Shown here piece by piece: positions 10,501-22,702 of a stretch of DNA of 64,000 nucleotides; the first letter of the stretch is position 1; every line of letters begins with the position of its first letter. The position numbers and the translations under genes were made by a program. The DNA is from Pyrrhosoma nymphula. Taxonomy: Eukaryota; Arthropoda; Insecta; Odonata; Coenagrionidae. The stretch lies in contig OY754331.1 of NCBI GenBank assembly GCA_963573305.1, positions 94,913,434 to 94,977,433 of the forward strand, written 5' to 3'. Under the pieces are notes generated by a model. It was not told the origin of the DNA. It searched no databases and saw nothing but the letters and a program-made list of their open reading frames with translations.

Positions 10501-12505
10501 TTTCCATCGACGTATTTGCGGCAGGCAAGAATACATTCATACATCCATATTTGCTGGGATTAAGTGTGACCCTAGAGATACACAAATAAAAATTAAAACA
10601 TCACCACCAAGTTAAATTCGTTCCGCCCCTTAAGGTAACGTTGAAATGACACCCCTGAAGACAAGTCAGTCCACGTCGAGTGCATGAGATTCCCACGAGG
10701 AAGAAATTAGGAATTCCTGATTCGCGAGCTTCAACTAGAAACGTCTCGAGGAAGGAATCTCTTAAAGAAAAACCGAGTCGACTGCTTGACAGCCCCTGAA
10801 CGTTGGACGGGGCCGTGGAGAAAGAGAGACATACACACGGAGCGTGCGAAAACACGACGTGAGGAGACACGCTCCACTTCCCAACACTTCTCGTCGGGAC
10901 AGATTACACTACTACCACTCCGCGGCAACGCCGCCTATCGCGGGAAGCGAGAGTTGGAGCCTTTTTCTAAGAAAAAGAAAGATATAGAAAAAAAATATTT
11001 ACCGCTGACGACGCAGAAGACGAGCCCTTCAAGGAGCTGCTTTCACCCTGGGGGGCATCGTTAACCCTTCCTCGCTCGAACCTCGCGGATTTTACACCCG
11101 ACAAAAAACCCTGAAATTGGTGGGGAATGCCTTTGCCTCGACGCACAAGACAACCCCACATGTGACGAACGCTACTGAACGAATGCCACTCCAAAGATAC
11201 CACAGGGCGCGTCTGACAGGGAAAAAATGTTACACATCCGGCGAACGATTGGAGAACATAACGGCTGTCTATAAGACTCATACCCATTGCCATAACCTTG
11301 GAGGTAGATCGCTCGGTACTTCTTTGTGGTAGACGTAGATGAAGCCTTTATAAATACTTGAATAGGCTGCTGGGTAGATATGAAGATAGAGTTGTCCTCC
11401 GAGTCAACCTATTGTGCTGGAACGAGAGTTTCGCCGATGTTGCGATCGGTGTCTTCAGGTCAATGAAGTGAGTAAAGAAGCCGACTGTAACGCCGTAGTA
11501 ACTGTGGTCACAGCATAGTGGACAAACACGAAGGGAAATCCAGAAGACCTGTATCTTCATACTTATCACGATGTGGAAGCCTTCACAATGTTTGATAAGT
11601 AACCTACTCGGTCAAATTACTAATTGGTGTTTTTTAAATTTCTATTCTCAGCAATACTTACAGCAAGCTTGCTGTACTTTCGAAATTTTTACATCCCTCA
11701 CCATACATAAAGCATTTACCACCAACATTCGTATGTCGAAAAAACTTTGTGGCATTCAAGTATTGAGTATGTTTTGGTGAAAATTCAACTCCTGCCACAC
11801 ACCCTAGATGTGGCTTACGGGGTTTCGTGAGAGTCTAGGTGTCTCTTCACATACGCGCGCGCGCTGCCTCGAGACGCAAAGCACGACGGGAAGGAAGTGG
11901 AGTAACCGTCTCTTATTCTCTCACCCAGCGCTCGGATATTTAAAAAACCGTGTGGGTCGGAGGGTGGGTAAGGAACGGTTTAAAAAAAAACAAAGAAAAA
12001 GGGTTGGTAGAGGAAGGGATTTTTGGGAAAAAGGGTGTGGTTTGCTGGTAGTGGAAGACGACGGAGCGACCCTTAATTGCTTCTGCCATATGCACCAGCC
12101 TTCGTTGCAGTATAAACCTTCCCTCTCCGCCCCCAAACTCTATTCGAAACCAATTTTCCCTGTGACGTGTCCCTGGGTTGCTTGCATCCAAAATTCTTAC
12201 CTACCAAAACCAACCAATCCCCTCTTTGCCTCCCTCGAGATACATAACACAAAACCTTCTCCGTAATTTTTACGGAAGGAGGAGAAAAAAGCACCATTCC
12301 CTCCCGAAAAAAACCGGGGAAGTCCCTGATTCATTGCTCCCAGTTTTTAATCCCGTGCGAGACGTATATATAAGGTAGTATAAATAATTTTTTTCCTCGG
12401 CGCGATTAGTTTTTTTTCTCGTGAAAAAGAGGGACTTTCGGTCCTCATTCCTCTCCCCCACATACCTCCCTCAAATGGCCCCCTCACAATCCTTTGGAGA
12501 TCGGG
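10501..12505. other. No gene seen
   Basis: Mixed sequence with a C/G-richer part at 10,780-11,100 and A-rich patches. Frames up to 152 codons (11808-12266) overlap antisense frames and look unlike known proteins. No repeat copy was recognised. Confidence 0.4.
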
Positions 12506-12690
12506 TTTGTGCGGTGGCTAGAGTACTGGCCTCCCATGCTTAGAGTACAGGTTCAAATTCCGGCAAGGGCGAAGGTTTTTTCAATGGAAATCCCCACCCC
12601 TACTTGAGTGCTTTGCGGTTGAGTGCTTGAGTGGAGAGCACTTCAAAGGCAAGTACTTTGTCCGCCGGATGAGACGTTAAACAGAGGTCC
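12506..12690 (+). mobile_element. tRNA-derived SINE, most complete copy
   Basis: The head reads GGTGGCTAGAGTACTGG (A-box region) and then GGTTCAAATTC at 12550-12560 (B box), followed by a TTTTTTCAATGGAAATCCCC block. The tail carries AAGTACTTTGTCCGCCGGAT and GAGACGTTAAAC. The same head and tail order is found at 22295-22702 and 32433-32724, and the head alone at 44785-44862. The element may continue to an AT-rich tail near 12,890-12,935. A CGGATGGGACGTTAAAC-type tail is, as far as I recall, common in arthropod SINEs; that part is memory, not computed. Confidence 0.75.
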
Positions 12691-14478
12691 CATCCGATAC
12701 ATTTTGGAGTGATAAAAGAGCACAACCACGTAAATTCGGTCTGGGTAAGAACTCGCTCCTATTCAAATCTTCATGGTTACAGGCTGAAAACAGATTTTAA
12801 TGTAAGATTTCAGAATGCCTACAAAACTCTACCTACCCGGACACTTGCGCCACTTTAAATTGGCATTGATGCCGAACGTGAAATAATTTCAAGTAAATAA
12901 ATAGATAATAAATGAAAAATACATAAAAATCAACCTCCATATCATCTACGGTAGGAGATCAACCTCGAGCACAAGTATGCCCCTACGTTCATGAAAAAAA
13001 AATAGATTTTTGTAAGAACAGTAAGGGAGGTCACACCATCGACGGGGGGAAAACACAAAATGTATCCGGAGGAAAGGAGTAGCATGGCGGGGGGAAGAAA
13101 ATCTACTTTCGGGGAGCAGTGGAAAACAATATTCCGTTTCGGAACGGGGGCTTAAACTTGCAATCGTCCTGGGCTCAAACTCACCAAACCATATGCCCGT
13201 AGATATGTATGCACGCGTACTATTTTATTCAAGAGATCGTTATTTTTTCCCTTCGCTTCCCTATTTCCCCGTCTCCCTCTGTTCCTGCTGCCATCCCGGA
13301 ATTCCACAGGGAACAGGGACGGAAAGGAGAATCACTGTCTGCTGGAGGGGAGCTATACAGAAACGATCGGTGTGGTGCGCGTTGCATTCGAGAGGGAATA
13401 TAAGGGAAACCAACCAATTGCTTTGCTCATGCAAAAAAAACCCTTAGAAAGTCGATGCCATACGGATTGCGGGGAAAGGGCCTATCCAGAGCTTTGCCGG
13501 CTCTTTGAAAAGCATTTTCTAAAACGGAAAAAAAACTTTCAAGATTAGGTGTCGTTAAAACCACGAATGTTCCTTGGTGAAAGCACGAATAACAAGATCA
13601 TTGATCGCTCACGATTGCATGAATTCACGCGAAATCACAACACCGGACGTCGAGAACTAAAGACGCTGATCGGAGGAGGGGATTTCGAGAATTCCACGGA
13701 GGCGGGAACATCGAGAATTTGACAGGGACAGTCAATAATTTCGGTTATCAATGCTTGAGATTAATCCCAAATGTTCTCGGGGATTTTATTTCTCTTGAGC
13801 CGGTAACTTAAATACAAGCTTCAACTCGCATTTCAGAAAACGTCTGAAGCAGAAATATCTAGCATCCACCTCACTTGTGCTCTGAATAAAAAAACTAGCG
13901 ATAAACCTAAACTATTAAAAAGTCTTCTTAGCGTTTAGAATTCATATAAATTGGTTCTTAGTAATGCCAAAGGAAAAAGAAAAATACACTTCTCAGAATG
14001 TTAATTCGGGTCACATACCTAAGAAATGTTAAACACGAATATATATATGTTGTAATGTCCGAAGTTCTAGGGCGATAATTCAAAATAGTAGTGAACATTT
14101 TAAACATAATTTTATTACGATGACCTTTTTGAAACAGAAGCTATTCTGGCATAAGTATCATTAAATAACCGTCTCGTGACTGTAGAAGAGCAGGTGTGGT
14201 AACTATACAGTACGCAATGGATGTAGATGCGCAAATATTGATAGTTACAGTGCGAGGGAGATTGCATGCTCTGAGCGAGGAATAATTTATACATTGACAA
14301 CACGCTCACACGAGCACATTGTTGCAAACGGATAAACAGAAATTATACGATCTCATTCGATATGCAGCAAATTATCCTCCGTAAAAGGAGATAGACGGAA
14401 TTTAGGTGATTTCAATAATGACCGTCCATGGCATAAAACAAATATTTTATGCGTAGCTAATATTTCCGAAAAACCTGC
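12691..14478. other. No gene seen; AT-rich second half
   Basis: An A-rich patch at 12,885-12,940 may be the tail of the preceding SINE. The rest is mixed to AT-rich and holds only short frames. Nothing else could be supported. Confidence 0.4.
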
Positions 14479-14577
14479 ACATATGTAATTAAATTATTAC
14501 AAAATATAGCTCATGAGCCATAAGGCTACGTATTAAAGCCAATTTGTATCGCTAAAAAAGCCAACTGGGTAGGATAC
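14479..14577 (+). repeat. Three-copy dispersed repeat, copy A
   Basis: The core CCATAAGGCTACGT is preceded by an ACATATGTAAT block and followed by a GCTAAAAAAGCCAACTGGG and GTAGGATAC block. The same blocks in the same order occur at 49949-50037 on the plus strand and at 61936-62036 on the minus strand. No ORF, tRNA-like box or inverted end was recognised, so the class is unknown. Confidence 0.75.
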
Positions 14578-15213
14578 ATTTTTTTCACTTTATTCCGAAT
14601 ATATAAATCACTAATAATAACGCGTATGCAAAGTTTTATGCAAATCGGTTCACAGACAAAAATCACTCCAACCACCTGAAATTAGAGGAAGTATAAAGCA
14701 GGGGCTGGGTAGCTTAATTCAGGATGGAGGGAGTCCCAACAACGGAGGCAATTTCGCATAGCAAACATATGCTAACGAACGAAGTGCGCCACAATATCCA
14801 CTCACGCTCAGGGAGAACCAAGGACTTGAACCGGAGAACTCCGTTCGGGACGGGCACGGATTCCGCCCGACTTACACCGGTCGGGGAGGAGAAATCACGG
14901 AAAGGTAGGAAGAGGCAAGCACTCGTTGACGAGGAGTCATAAAAAGTGTACAGGGTGTGTGACCTGATTCCCACGGTTTCTTCCAACAAGCGAGCGAAAA
15001 TTCCCGCACACACGTAGAGGGTGCGACTATATCAACCTTAGCCAAAATACATTCTTTAGCTGGTCTATTTTTATTACACGGGGCTGCGTGAAATAGATCG
15101 TTCAAGGATAGTCAAATCCTTCCCGTCGGTTTAACCATAACTTTTGAGGGTGAGAAACCATCTAACCTTCCACTTTCCTAGGGAATAACTACATGATAAA
15201 AGGTAATGAAAGC
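14578..15213. other. No gene seen; one isolated B-box-like word
   Basis: GGACTTGAACC at 14822-14832 is a B box on the minus strand, but no A box or sister copy supports a SINE. The remainder is AT-rich at the start and mixed after 14,700. Confidence 0.4.
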
Positions 15214-15370
15214 GTATAGCATTTTCCCACGGATTTTTATCCTGGACAATGTTCACAACGCGTTTCGACAGGAACTCACATCATCATCAGGATTTCATTG
15301 AGACACCTGATCACGCAGAAACATGTTTGGAATATAGTCCAGAATAAATGGCCACGGAAAATTGCAATAC
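15214..15370. repeat. Foldback element, Penelope-like terminal motif
   Basis: The left end GTATAGCATTTTCC and the right end GGAAAATTGCAATAC are imperfect inverted repeats, and complementarity continues through an ACGGATTTTTATCCTGGAC-type arm. The interior carries AACGCGTTTCGACAGG and CATCATCAGG. In my experience such words occur together in short arthropod repeats with Penelope-like ends. No ORF is present. It has the same general build as 15514-15662, 22431-22589 and 47908-48114. Confidence 0.6.
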
Positions 15371-15513
15371 TCTGTCAATATCTTTAATAATTTTGTATTT
15401 TCCACAACATGTCACCTGAAACAATGCGTTATATTCGAAATATAGTCATATATTAACTTATTGTTAGCGGTATTATGTACATTATATCAAAAATTTACAT
15501 AGCTAAATTAACT

Positions 15514-15662
15514 CAACTTTATGTTTCCCACTCCTTTATTTTTCACAATACGACCGGTTTCTGCTGCACGCCATCGTCACGTAGTACATACAATAATTTC
15601 CTGTACTTGATTCTGAAACCGGACGTATTTAGAAAAACAAATCACAGGAAAACATAAAGTTG
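15514..15662. repeat. Foldback element with CCGGTTTC arms
   Basis: The left arm starts CAACTTTATGTTT and runs to CGACCGGTTTC; the right arm is its imperfect reverse complement, GAAACCGGACGTATTT to AACATAAAGTTG. The central spacer contains GCTGCACGCCATCGTCACG. It is 149 bases long and non-coding. A 144-base gap separates it from the foldback at 15214-15370. Confidence 0.7.
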
Positions 15663-16649
15663 CGTTTATTTAAGTATATTGGAATTACCACATACATGTG
15701 TTGGTTCTGACAACAACCTTGGCAGGAAAGCATTCGCAAGGATTTACTATACACGGTTGCGTGAAATAGATAATTTCAACTGCAGTCGCACACTTCTTGC
15801 CGGTTTGGCCACAAGTTGGAGGAATTCATTTAGAAACGCGATGCAAAAATCTGGGAGGAATGAGAACGGTAATGTGAAAAGAGGAAGAGGGACGAACAGC
15901 GATATCTGCGGCTTCATTCGAAGTGAAAAGACGCGGCGAGGATCAGTGGCAAGCGTGTTGCAGAATTATAATCTCCCTCACCGTCCGAATAAATGGTGTG
16001 ACGGGGAAGCAACCCGAGGATTGGCGAGGCAATTACGCCCAAGCCCGTACGGTATATCTCCTGAAGATCCCATTCGGGGAATGAACACGTAACAAGCGCT
16101 TTAAATTCGCTTGCGACCCCTTAGAGCGGCATCGACGTCGGCTGCGGCGGAATTGAGAGCCTCGAACGCCGGGGAATTTATCACGCCTCCTCCCGTAAAT
16201 TCGTTCGTCTGATGAACGGACGGGTAACCCCGGACGAAGGGTGGGTGGAAGAATTCGGGTCGCCACCCCCAACTCCCATCCAACCTCCAACGCCTCCTCC
16301 CCCCCTGCCTTGCTGTTATATGTACCTGAGCGTTCCTCTCAAGGATTGACGGGGAAATTGGCCGCCGAAGTCAGGGTTTCGGCTCGTGGCGTGGTATGTT
16401 TGTGTGTGGTTGAAAGAGGCGAGAACGCCTGGACTGGACGTCTCTCCCGCGGAATGATTGGGAGAAAATGGGGAATGAGGAAGAAGGAGCAGAAGAGGAG
16501 GAGGAGGAAAGAAAGATTTGGTAGAGGGAGATCTTGACTTGGCAGCAGTGCCTTTGGAATGGGTGTGGATCCAGGAGACGCGATCCTCACTCCCAAAATT
16601 TGCCAGAATGGGTCGTGTCTCCTTTATGATACGTTTCCCAAAGTTGGAA
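15663..16649. other. No gene seen; CpG-rich pocket
   Basis: The part from about 16,000 to 16,270 is markedly richer in CG dinucleotides than its surroundings. A 137-codon frame at 15679-16092 covers part of it but has no recognised domain. It could be a conserved regulatory element or an unrecognised exon; neither can be shown from this sequence alone. Confidence 0.4.
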
Positions 16650-16840
16650 AGATATTAGGAGTCTTAAGAACAGGAGGCGAGCACGAAGCAATGCATGAGT
16701 GTAACTGAAGCAAGAGAGATATGCAAGGATAGGGCTGCATGGAGGAAATTATTAAAGCAAAATCAACAATACGGGTCTATCACCGGGAATAAACTTTTTC
16801 GACTGTGCCTTCCCCGAATGGGAACGGCGTTGTGAGCACG
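16650..16840 (+). mobile_element. LINE 3' end: C-terminal tail and 3' UTR fragment
   Basis: From the ATG at 16695 the frame reads MSVT, then EAREICKDRAAWRKLLKQ, which fits the last residues of LINE endonuclease/reverse transcriptase proteins. The relic at 56810-57180 has the counterpart EECKDSW and KKLLKQG. Both are followed by a CGAATGGGAACGGC or CGATTGGGAACGGC word in the presumed 3' UTR. The RT core is missing. The two relics are probably copies of one family. Confidence 0.7.
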
Positions 16841-18469
16841 GAATACATTTAGAAGAATCTTCTGTTTTTATGTAAAGATTAAGAAATATTTATGGCTCTT
16901 GACTATGGATGGATGACGACTAGTGAATACTATCGACAGGTGTCCATTGACACAAGCAAGTTCGCTAGTCAGCCGTGATCATTTGAGCACGAAGGTTGAA
17001 GTAAAGAATTGTTTAGTAAAAAGTAGTCGAATGAAGCTGCAAAACTAATCTCTTCACCGGAATAAAAGCGACAAGGAAGCTCTAAGCTCTTCCGTTCGGG
17101 AAAATCTTGGACTGAACCATTTCTGGCAGGTTTGAATTTTCTAAATCTTTGGAGGTCAGTTTTCACAATTAATCAAGGGAAAGTCACAATAATTCAAGCA
17201 TAAAAACTTGTCATTCTGCATAGAATTATGTTGTACATACATTTGAAATAGCGGGTAAGAGGGTGGCTTGCGTAACGAGGATACCATAGCGTTAAAATCC
17301 CGAGTTGGGTAGACCGCCGTCTTTGTAATACGGGCCAACTATATAGAATATTCCTGCCCGAGCCTCAAGACTAGTGTGAAGGAGAGCGATGAGGAGGAGG
17401 CAAGACGTGAGGCGGTGAAAGTGGGTGAGGCTGAAGTCAGGAAGTGTCAATAAATGGTGCGTGCATGGCCCTCAGATTCCCAGCTTATTTTTTCGCTCGG
17501 AAAAAAAGCGGTGTGGGAAGGATAGTAGGAGAGAAAAAGGGTGGATGTCGTAAAATACAGACCCTCACTCTTTTGCGCCCGAATATGATGGGAAGGACCC
17601 TTCCGCGTTCGACCCGCCCAGGGTCTGCGGCCCACACCCTTAAATACACGCACATAACCCCTTTAAAGGAGTCACGCCCACATTTCGGAGGGCGCATTAT
17701 AACGCGTTTAAGATCGTCTTCACGGATGGACACCAGAGGGTATGTGCTCGGTTGAAAGTTCCTGGAACTTCGATGCGACGCGACGCGAAGAAAAAGGAAA
17801 AACAGCAGAGAGGTTGTCAGCGATCGCAAGTGTTTTGAGTGAAGTCACGAAATAGAATGACCACTTTCATTCACACCCACTTTGGACTGCAATTTATCAA
17901 AGTGGGACACACCCAAGACGAAAATATGTCACTTAGCAAGTGCTAACCAAGCTCGACCTATGCAGGCTAGCAACAGAATCGAGAGAATTTGAGAATTCTG
18001 AAAATGCACCCAAAACCTAACAAAACTTGTGGTTATACCGGGAAAATTCTTCGAAAATTCACCCAAAATCGAGGAAGTTCATAGATATTATCCGAAATTT
18101 CTGATAGTTTCTGTGGTGCATTGGTTTGATGAATTATAAACAACAGACGCAACGTGCCTAGTGCATGGAAAGTCAGTTTCGGGCTTAAGTGAAAATTGAT
18201 GGCGATTACGACTGATACAAGTTAGTTAATTGATCATGTATAGAAGAAATGAAAGGTGTGCACTGAAATTGACCAGTGTTCAAAACGGAGATCAGTTAGA
18301 TCGGTGAGGGCAGCACTCACTTAGCACTCAGCACTTAGCTGAACAGCGTGTGATGCAGAAAAATAAGGGTAGGGGGACAGGCCCGGTTCCTGTTTTGCAT
18401 CTTGTTTCCCCAAAAAATATATCCTACCCAGTAAATTGTTAAGCTCGGCTTTCTCAAAACGTGCTCAAA
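16841..18469. other. No gene seen
   Basis: Mixed sequence. Frames of about 60-114 codons on both strands around 17,440-17,830 overlap and lack motifs. No repeat copy found. Confidence 0.4.
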
Positions 18470-18550
18470 AAGGTCTCACCCGGATTTGAACCTTATTATC
18501 CTGGTTAGCAGCCCAAACACTTTTCTCACCGTACCACCACGCCTCTGTAA
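18470..18550 (-). mobile_element. tRNA-like SINE fragment
   Basis: Read on the minus strand, GTGGTGGTACGGTGAG and a GCTGCTAACCAGG block precede the B box GGTTCAAATCC (plus-strand 18482-18492) at tRNA-like spacing. This is the internal promoter layout of a tRNA gene or SINE, but the arms do not pair as an intact tRNA. No sister copy was found in the window. Confidence 0.5.
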
Positions 18551-21500
18551 TGTAAGTACACACCAACTGGGTGCAATAACTCGTGGGAATTTGGAGAAAA
18601 ACAGTATGGAAATCAGGAAAACTGAGGGAAATTTTTACTGTCCACAATTACCGGCCATCACTTACCCATCCCTCGACCTTGCCCCTTCTATCCACCCGTG
18701 ACCACTTATAAAACGAACCCATTCCTCCCTTCGTCAAATCACTCCTCCGAAACGCGTTGCTAAATTTCTCGTCTGAGGGGAAGGAAAGGGAGCTGCCAAA
18801 AATGTGCAAGGGGCATGTGTATGGAGACTTGACTCACTCAACTCCCCTCCTCCCAACCCCCCCCCCCCCCCCGGGAGTAATAGGGACGTAAAAACGTGCG
18901 AATGTCAACGGGGAAAGGGGTGGGTCAAAAAGCACCATATGCGGGCTAAGGGGTGGCGGACTCGTGTGGGTGCTAAGGTTCCCTGGGCTCCGTTTTGCAT
19001 TCTCCGGCACACACTTCGCTTCGACGCGACGTCAATAAAACCTCTCTTGGGAACCGCAAGTCGGGAAAAGCTGTGAAGTGAGTGAGGGGGAGGGGAAACA
19101 CATGCACAAACGCCCAAAAATCACCAATCTCCCGCCGTGAATGTTCCTCACGTAGTAGGTTGTGTGCATGTACATTCCTTCTTGAACTTTCCAACGAAGT
19201 TCACCAACGAGTTCCACAAATTTCCAGCCAAATATTTCAACTTCGAAGCCTTCGAAGAGCTTGAGGATCATTTACGAGACACACACTGTCAGGTGTACGC
19301 CACTCGATACGAATCGTATATACGTTACAAGATCGAAGCAATTTTTTAAATTCCAAATTGGAATTCAAATGCACTTTTTCCAACTTCGGAGACACCATAA
19401 AGAGAGCATGGGAATCAATAATAAGACCGATCAGTCCACAACACATGAATGCACACTAGTGAGAAATTTACTTCACGTCGATCTATTTTTATCGTAATCA
19501 GCGAATGGCTTTGGTAAGTAAATTAAGCACAAAAATTGAAAATATTAAGGTAAATGCCGGTGGAAAAATTAATGTTGAGTCCACACACATAGTATAAAAA
19601 AAAACAAATGGAATTTAAAATGAATGCTCGTTGGAAACAGCCTCGACAAGCTTTCAATTTGCTCCTACTGGGGCAGAATCATGAAATCAGGTGTATCTTC
19701 TGAGTGACATAAATAATGAGGTGGCTCACTCACCATCGATTAGTAGAGAAAGGATCAATCGTTTTCAAAACCGAAATGCCAGCGCAAAATCGTATACAGG
19801 ATATACCAACAGAATGCGAGAGCTTTTTGTTAGGAGGAAAGAAATCAATACGAAGGACGACTCCCTTGAATATGAAAGGGGCTATATATTAAACAGAATC
19901 GGCGAATTTGCCTTTGGAACCGGAGGCAAAAACTAATTTCGCATGCCATCTCCCATGTTTGTAACGTCCCCGCCAAACATTCCCTGAACGACGTCGTCCG
20001 ACTCCCGTCCCCTTGGCCCAACACGCGAGCAATCAGTTTCGCATTATTCTCATAACGCTAACCAAATATTTGAGAACAAGGACGAGATTAGTAATATTGT
20101 TGGGAGTGAAACGCTCTATATCCATAAGTTAATTCCGTGAGGATAGTGAGGGGGAGGGGTTGCGGGTCGGGGTAGGTTTTGAGATGAAGGTTCAATTTTC
20201 TCTCTCTATATCTCGACTCCAATAAAACTCCCGACTTCACTCGCTCCCGTGTAGCTAGGGAATCTGAATAAGAGCATAAAGCACAAGAGAGGATGAATTG
20301 AGAGAAGAGAATTCCTTAAAAAACCGACCGAATAATTGACACGAGATTGGAATAAAAAAAAATATACCACTGACGCATTGAGCCACCATTCCTCAAGCGA
20401 TTACGTGAATAAATTCCTCGGATAGGGCCGATTAAAGAATTGGATTAAATTCTAAAAAGATCCTAAGGGTTTAAAAAAATAACAGTAACGAGAAAAGGCA
20501 AAGCCTAACAAAGTTATCCGAATAACTAGATGGAAAGTCTCACCAGATATTACGTGAGCGAGCGAGATTATGGGCTTCTAGAATGTTACTGAGGACCTTT
20601 AAATTTCTGTTAAATTTAAGCTAAATTCTGACGGGTTTATAACTTCTGGATAAATATTTTCTCGTTATGAAAACCAAAGTTGACATGTTCTCTCATCGAT
20701 AACTCGTAATTCAACTAATCGACAGTTGTAGCATACAAAGCCTGGAATGTCAGTTAACATAAGGTTACCCGAAACGCTACGCCATCTTGCGATTAACGTT
20801 AACCAGACATTATAAAACCGGAATCAAGTGGTTATGAGGCTCTCTCACCATATTGTTAGATATGACCACCAAACAAGAATAAAGGAGATAGACACGAGGA
20901 ATGGAAGCTTTAAGTACTTCCACTCCTTTTTCTCTCACATGGTTCGCCTCCTCAACAGATACACGACGAAGGGCCCATTAATTTATAATCAAGGGAATTT
21001 GTAACTATTTTATAGGATGAACTAAGATGAGAAACCCAAGAATCGCCAAGAATAGATGCGAGATGAGGTAGATCTTTTTAATTCTGAATTTGAGCGGATA
21101 ATCAATCAGAAAGGTAGCTTCAATCGCATATGTAACATAAGGTAGGTAGACACAAGAACTCCCAGATCTCAATACGCTGTTTTCATAACACAATATGAGT
21201 CCATAAGGCAGTCAAGGTATACCATCCAAACATTGGAATGCAACATAAATAACGCAACTACGCGAACCATTGTTCTCAATCATAATAACACGAAAATGGT
21301 TCGTATTCTGATACCCTCTGCCTCACGCCAATATTGTATACAGCGAGAAGCAACGTTGATGTAGACGGCTTGACGCAAATGGAAACTTAATATCCGATGG
21401 GTCCGCGATCAAACACTTTTATCTCTCCCGCCCAGGCACTCATCCGGACGGAGAACCGCGATGCCCTGGGCCACCGCGAAGGCTTGTACCGACCGCCACG

Positions 21501-22294
21501 CCCCCACCTCCCCGCATTCCCCGGCTTCTCCAGGGCTCTCCTGGGAGGGGTTCCAGGGATGGGTACGAACAAGAAGGTTAAGGGAACAGGGAAAGGGTAA
21601 GCGAGAGGGGAGTGGAGGGAAGAGAGGTGGGAGAGGTGAAGGGTGCAGGGGGTAGGACTATAGTAGCAGGGGTAAACTCATTTTCCGCAAATGATCGTCA
21701 TCCGTCCCTTTCGCTCCCCGATGGTAACTCGGTTAATGGGCGAAAAAAATGAGACGCAATTAAGATGAGGAGGTTTTAATAAAAATAAAGTAGGGGAAAA
21801 GAGAGAGAGAGGGAATGGAAAAAAATAACACTGGGAGGGATTACCAGGGTAAAAGAGTTTATCTCGGAATCGGGAATTCTCATCTTTCAAGAGTAGAACT
21901 GTTCTCCTCCTTTTTCTAGAGGGCGAAATTCACATGGGGAAAGGACATATTAAGAGTGCAAAGCTTGAGAAAGGGAAAGTTTACTTCTACTGTCCCTTTC
22001 AAAATTGTATAACCCGAGTTCGAGGAGTAATATCTGAAAACCCGGAAAAGTTATTCCAGTCTCTTGGACGTCTAATTTAAGCTGACTATTTTATGCGCTG
22101 ACTGATAGTAAACATTACAGATTAATACTGATTTTGATTAGCATAATTACGCTAAGAACGGAAAAACTGCATTCTGCACAGCAAACTACAACATTTTCCA
22201 AGCACTTAAACGAGTGCGGCTTGTTTTTTGTGCTTCATTAAGCGTAACAGAGAAAGTAGACACGGCGTAGATTGCGGGGACAGACTTGTGAGTT
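18551..22294. other. No gene seen; long unassigned stretch
   Basis: It begins C-rich with the C16 run at 18857-18872 and becomes AT-rich after 19,300. A GC-rich pocket at about 21,400-21,560 has overlapping frames on both strands without recognised domains. A purine-rich patch follows at 21,570-21,660. I see no LINE, SINE or inverted-end element. Confidence 0.4.
18857..18872. repeat. C16 homopolymer run
   Basis: Sixteen consecutive C bases in a C-rich context. Its exact length may be uncertain in any assembly. Confidence 0.9.
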
Positions 22295-22702
22295 AGTGTG
22301 GTGGCTAGATTACTAGCTCCCCACTCAGGTGGGCTCAGGTATAAATACCGGAATTTAAGAATACTTTTTCAATGGAATTCGTTGTCGCAGGCCTTAATTT
22401 TCTGCGGAATTTGAAATTAAAGCACACTTTTTGTTGTTCCACGTAAAATGTATGATACATGCGACCTGGGTTTTGACATAGGAAGCATTGATGGTCAGAT
22501 ATGGACATCGCCTGGCCTGATGTTGTCGTCCTACGCCAAAACATCTGTCGTCGATCGTCTGTATCAATAAAGTTTATTAGGAACAACAACAGATTTACGT
22601 TAATTTCGACATATTTCTACGCGGAATCTCGATTCCTACTTGAATTCAGTGTGGAGAGCACCTTATGGATAGTACTCCATCCTTCGGAAGGGATGGTTTA
22701 AC
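22295..22702 (+). mobile_element. tRNA-derived SINE interrupted by an insertion
   Basis: The head GTGGTGGCTAGATTACTAG and a TTTTTCAATGGAATTC block match the SINE at 12506-12690. The tail GAGCACCTTATGG, AGTACTCCATCC and GGATGGTTTAAC matches the tail of that copy. Head and tail are about 270 bases apart here but only about 40 there. The extra sequence contains the foldback at 22431-22589, so a nested insertion is the simplest reading. The B box is degraded to GGTATAAATACC. Confidence 0.65.
22431..22589. repeat. Foldback element inside the SINE
   Basis: TTGTTGTTCC at 22431-22440 is matched in inverted orientation by GGAACAACAA at 22580-22589. Complementarity continues inward with gaps through a GATACA block and a GTTTTG..TAGG block. 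The interior resembles the other foldbacks near 15.2-15.7 kb in layout, not in sequence identity. Confidence 0.6.

Noticed and set aside
14822..14832. Minus-strand B-box word GGTTCAAGTCC
   Set aside because: No A box at a suitable distance and no sister copy, so a SINE call is not justified.
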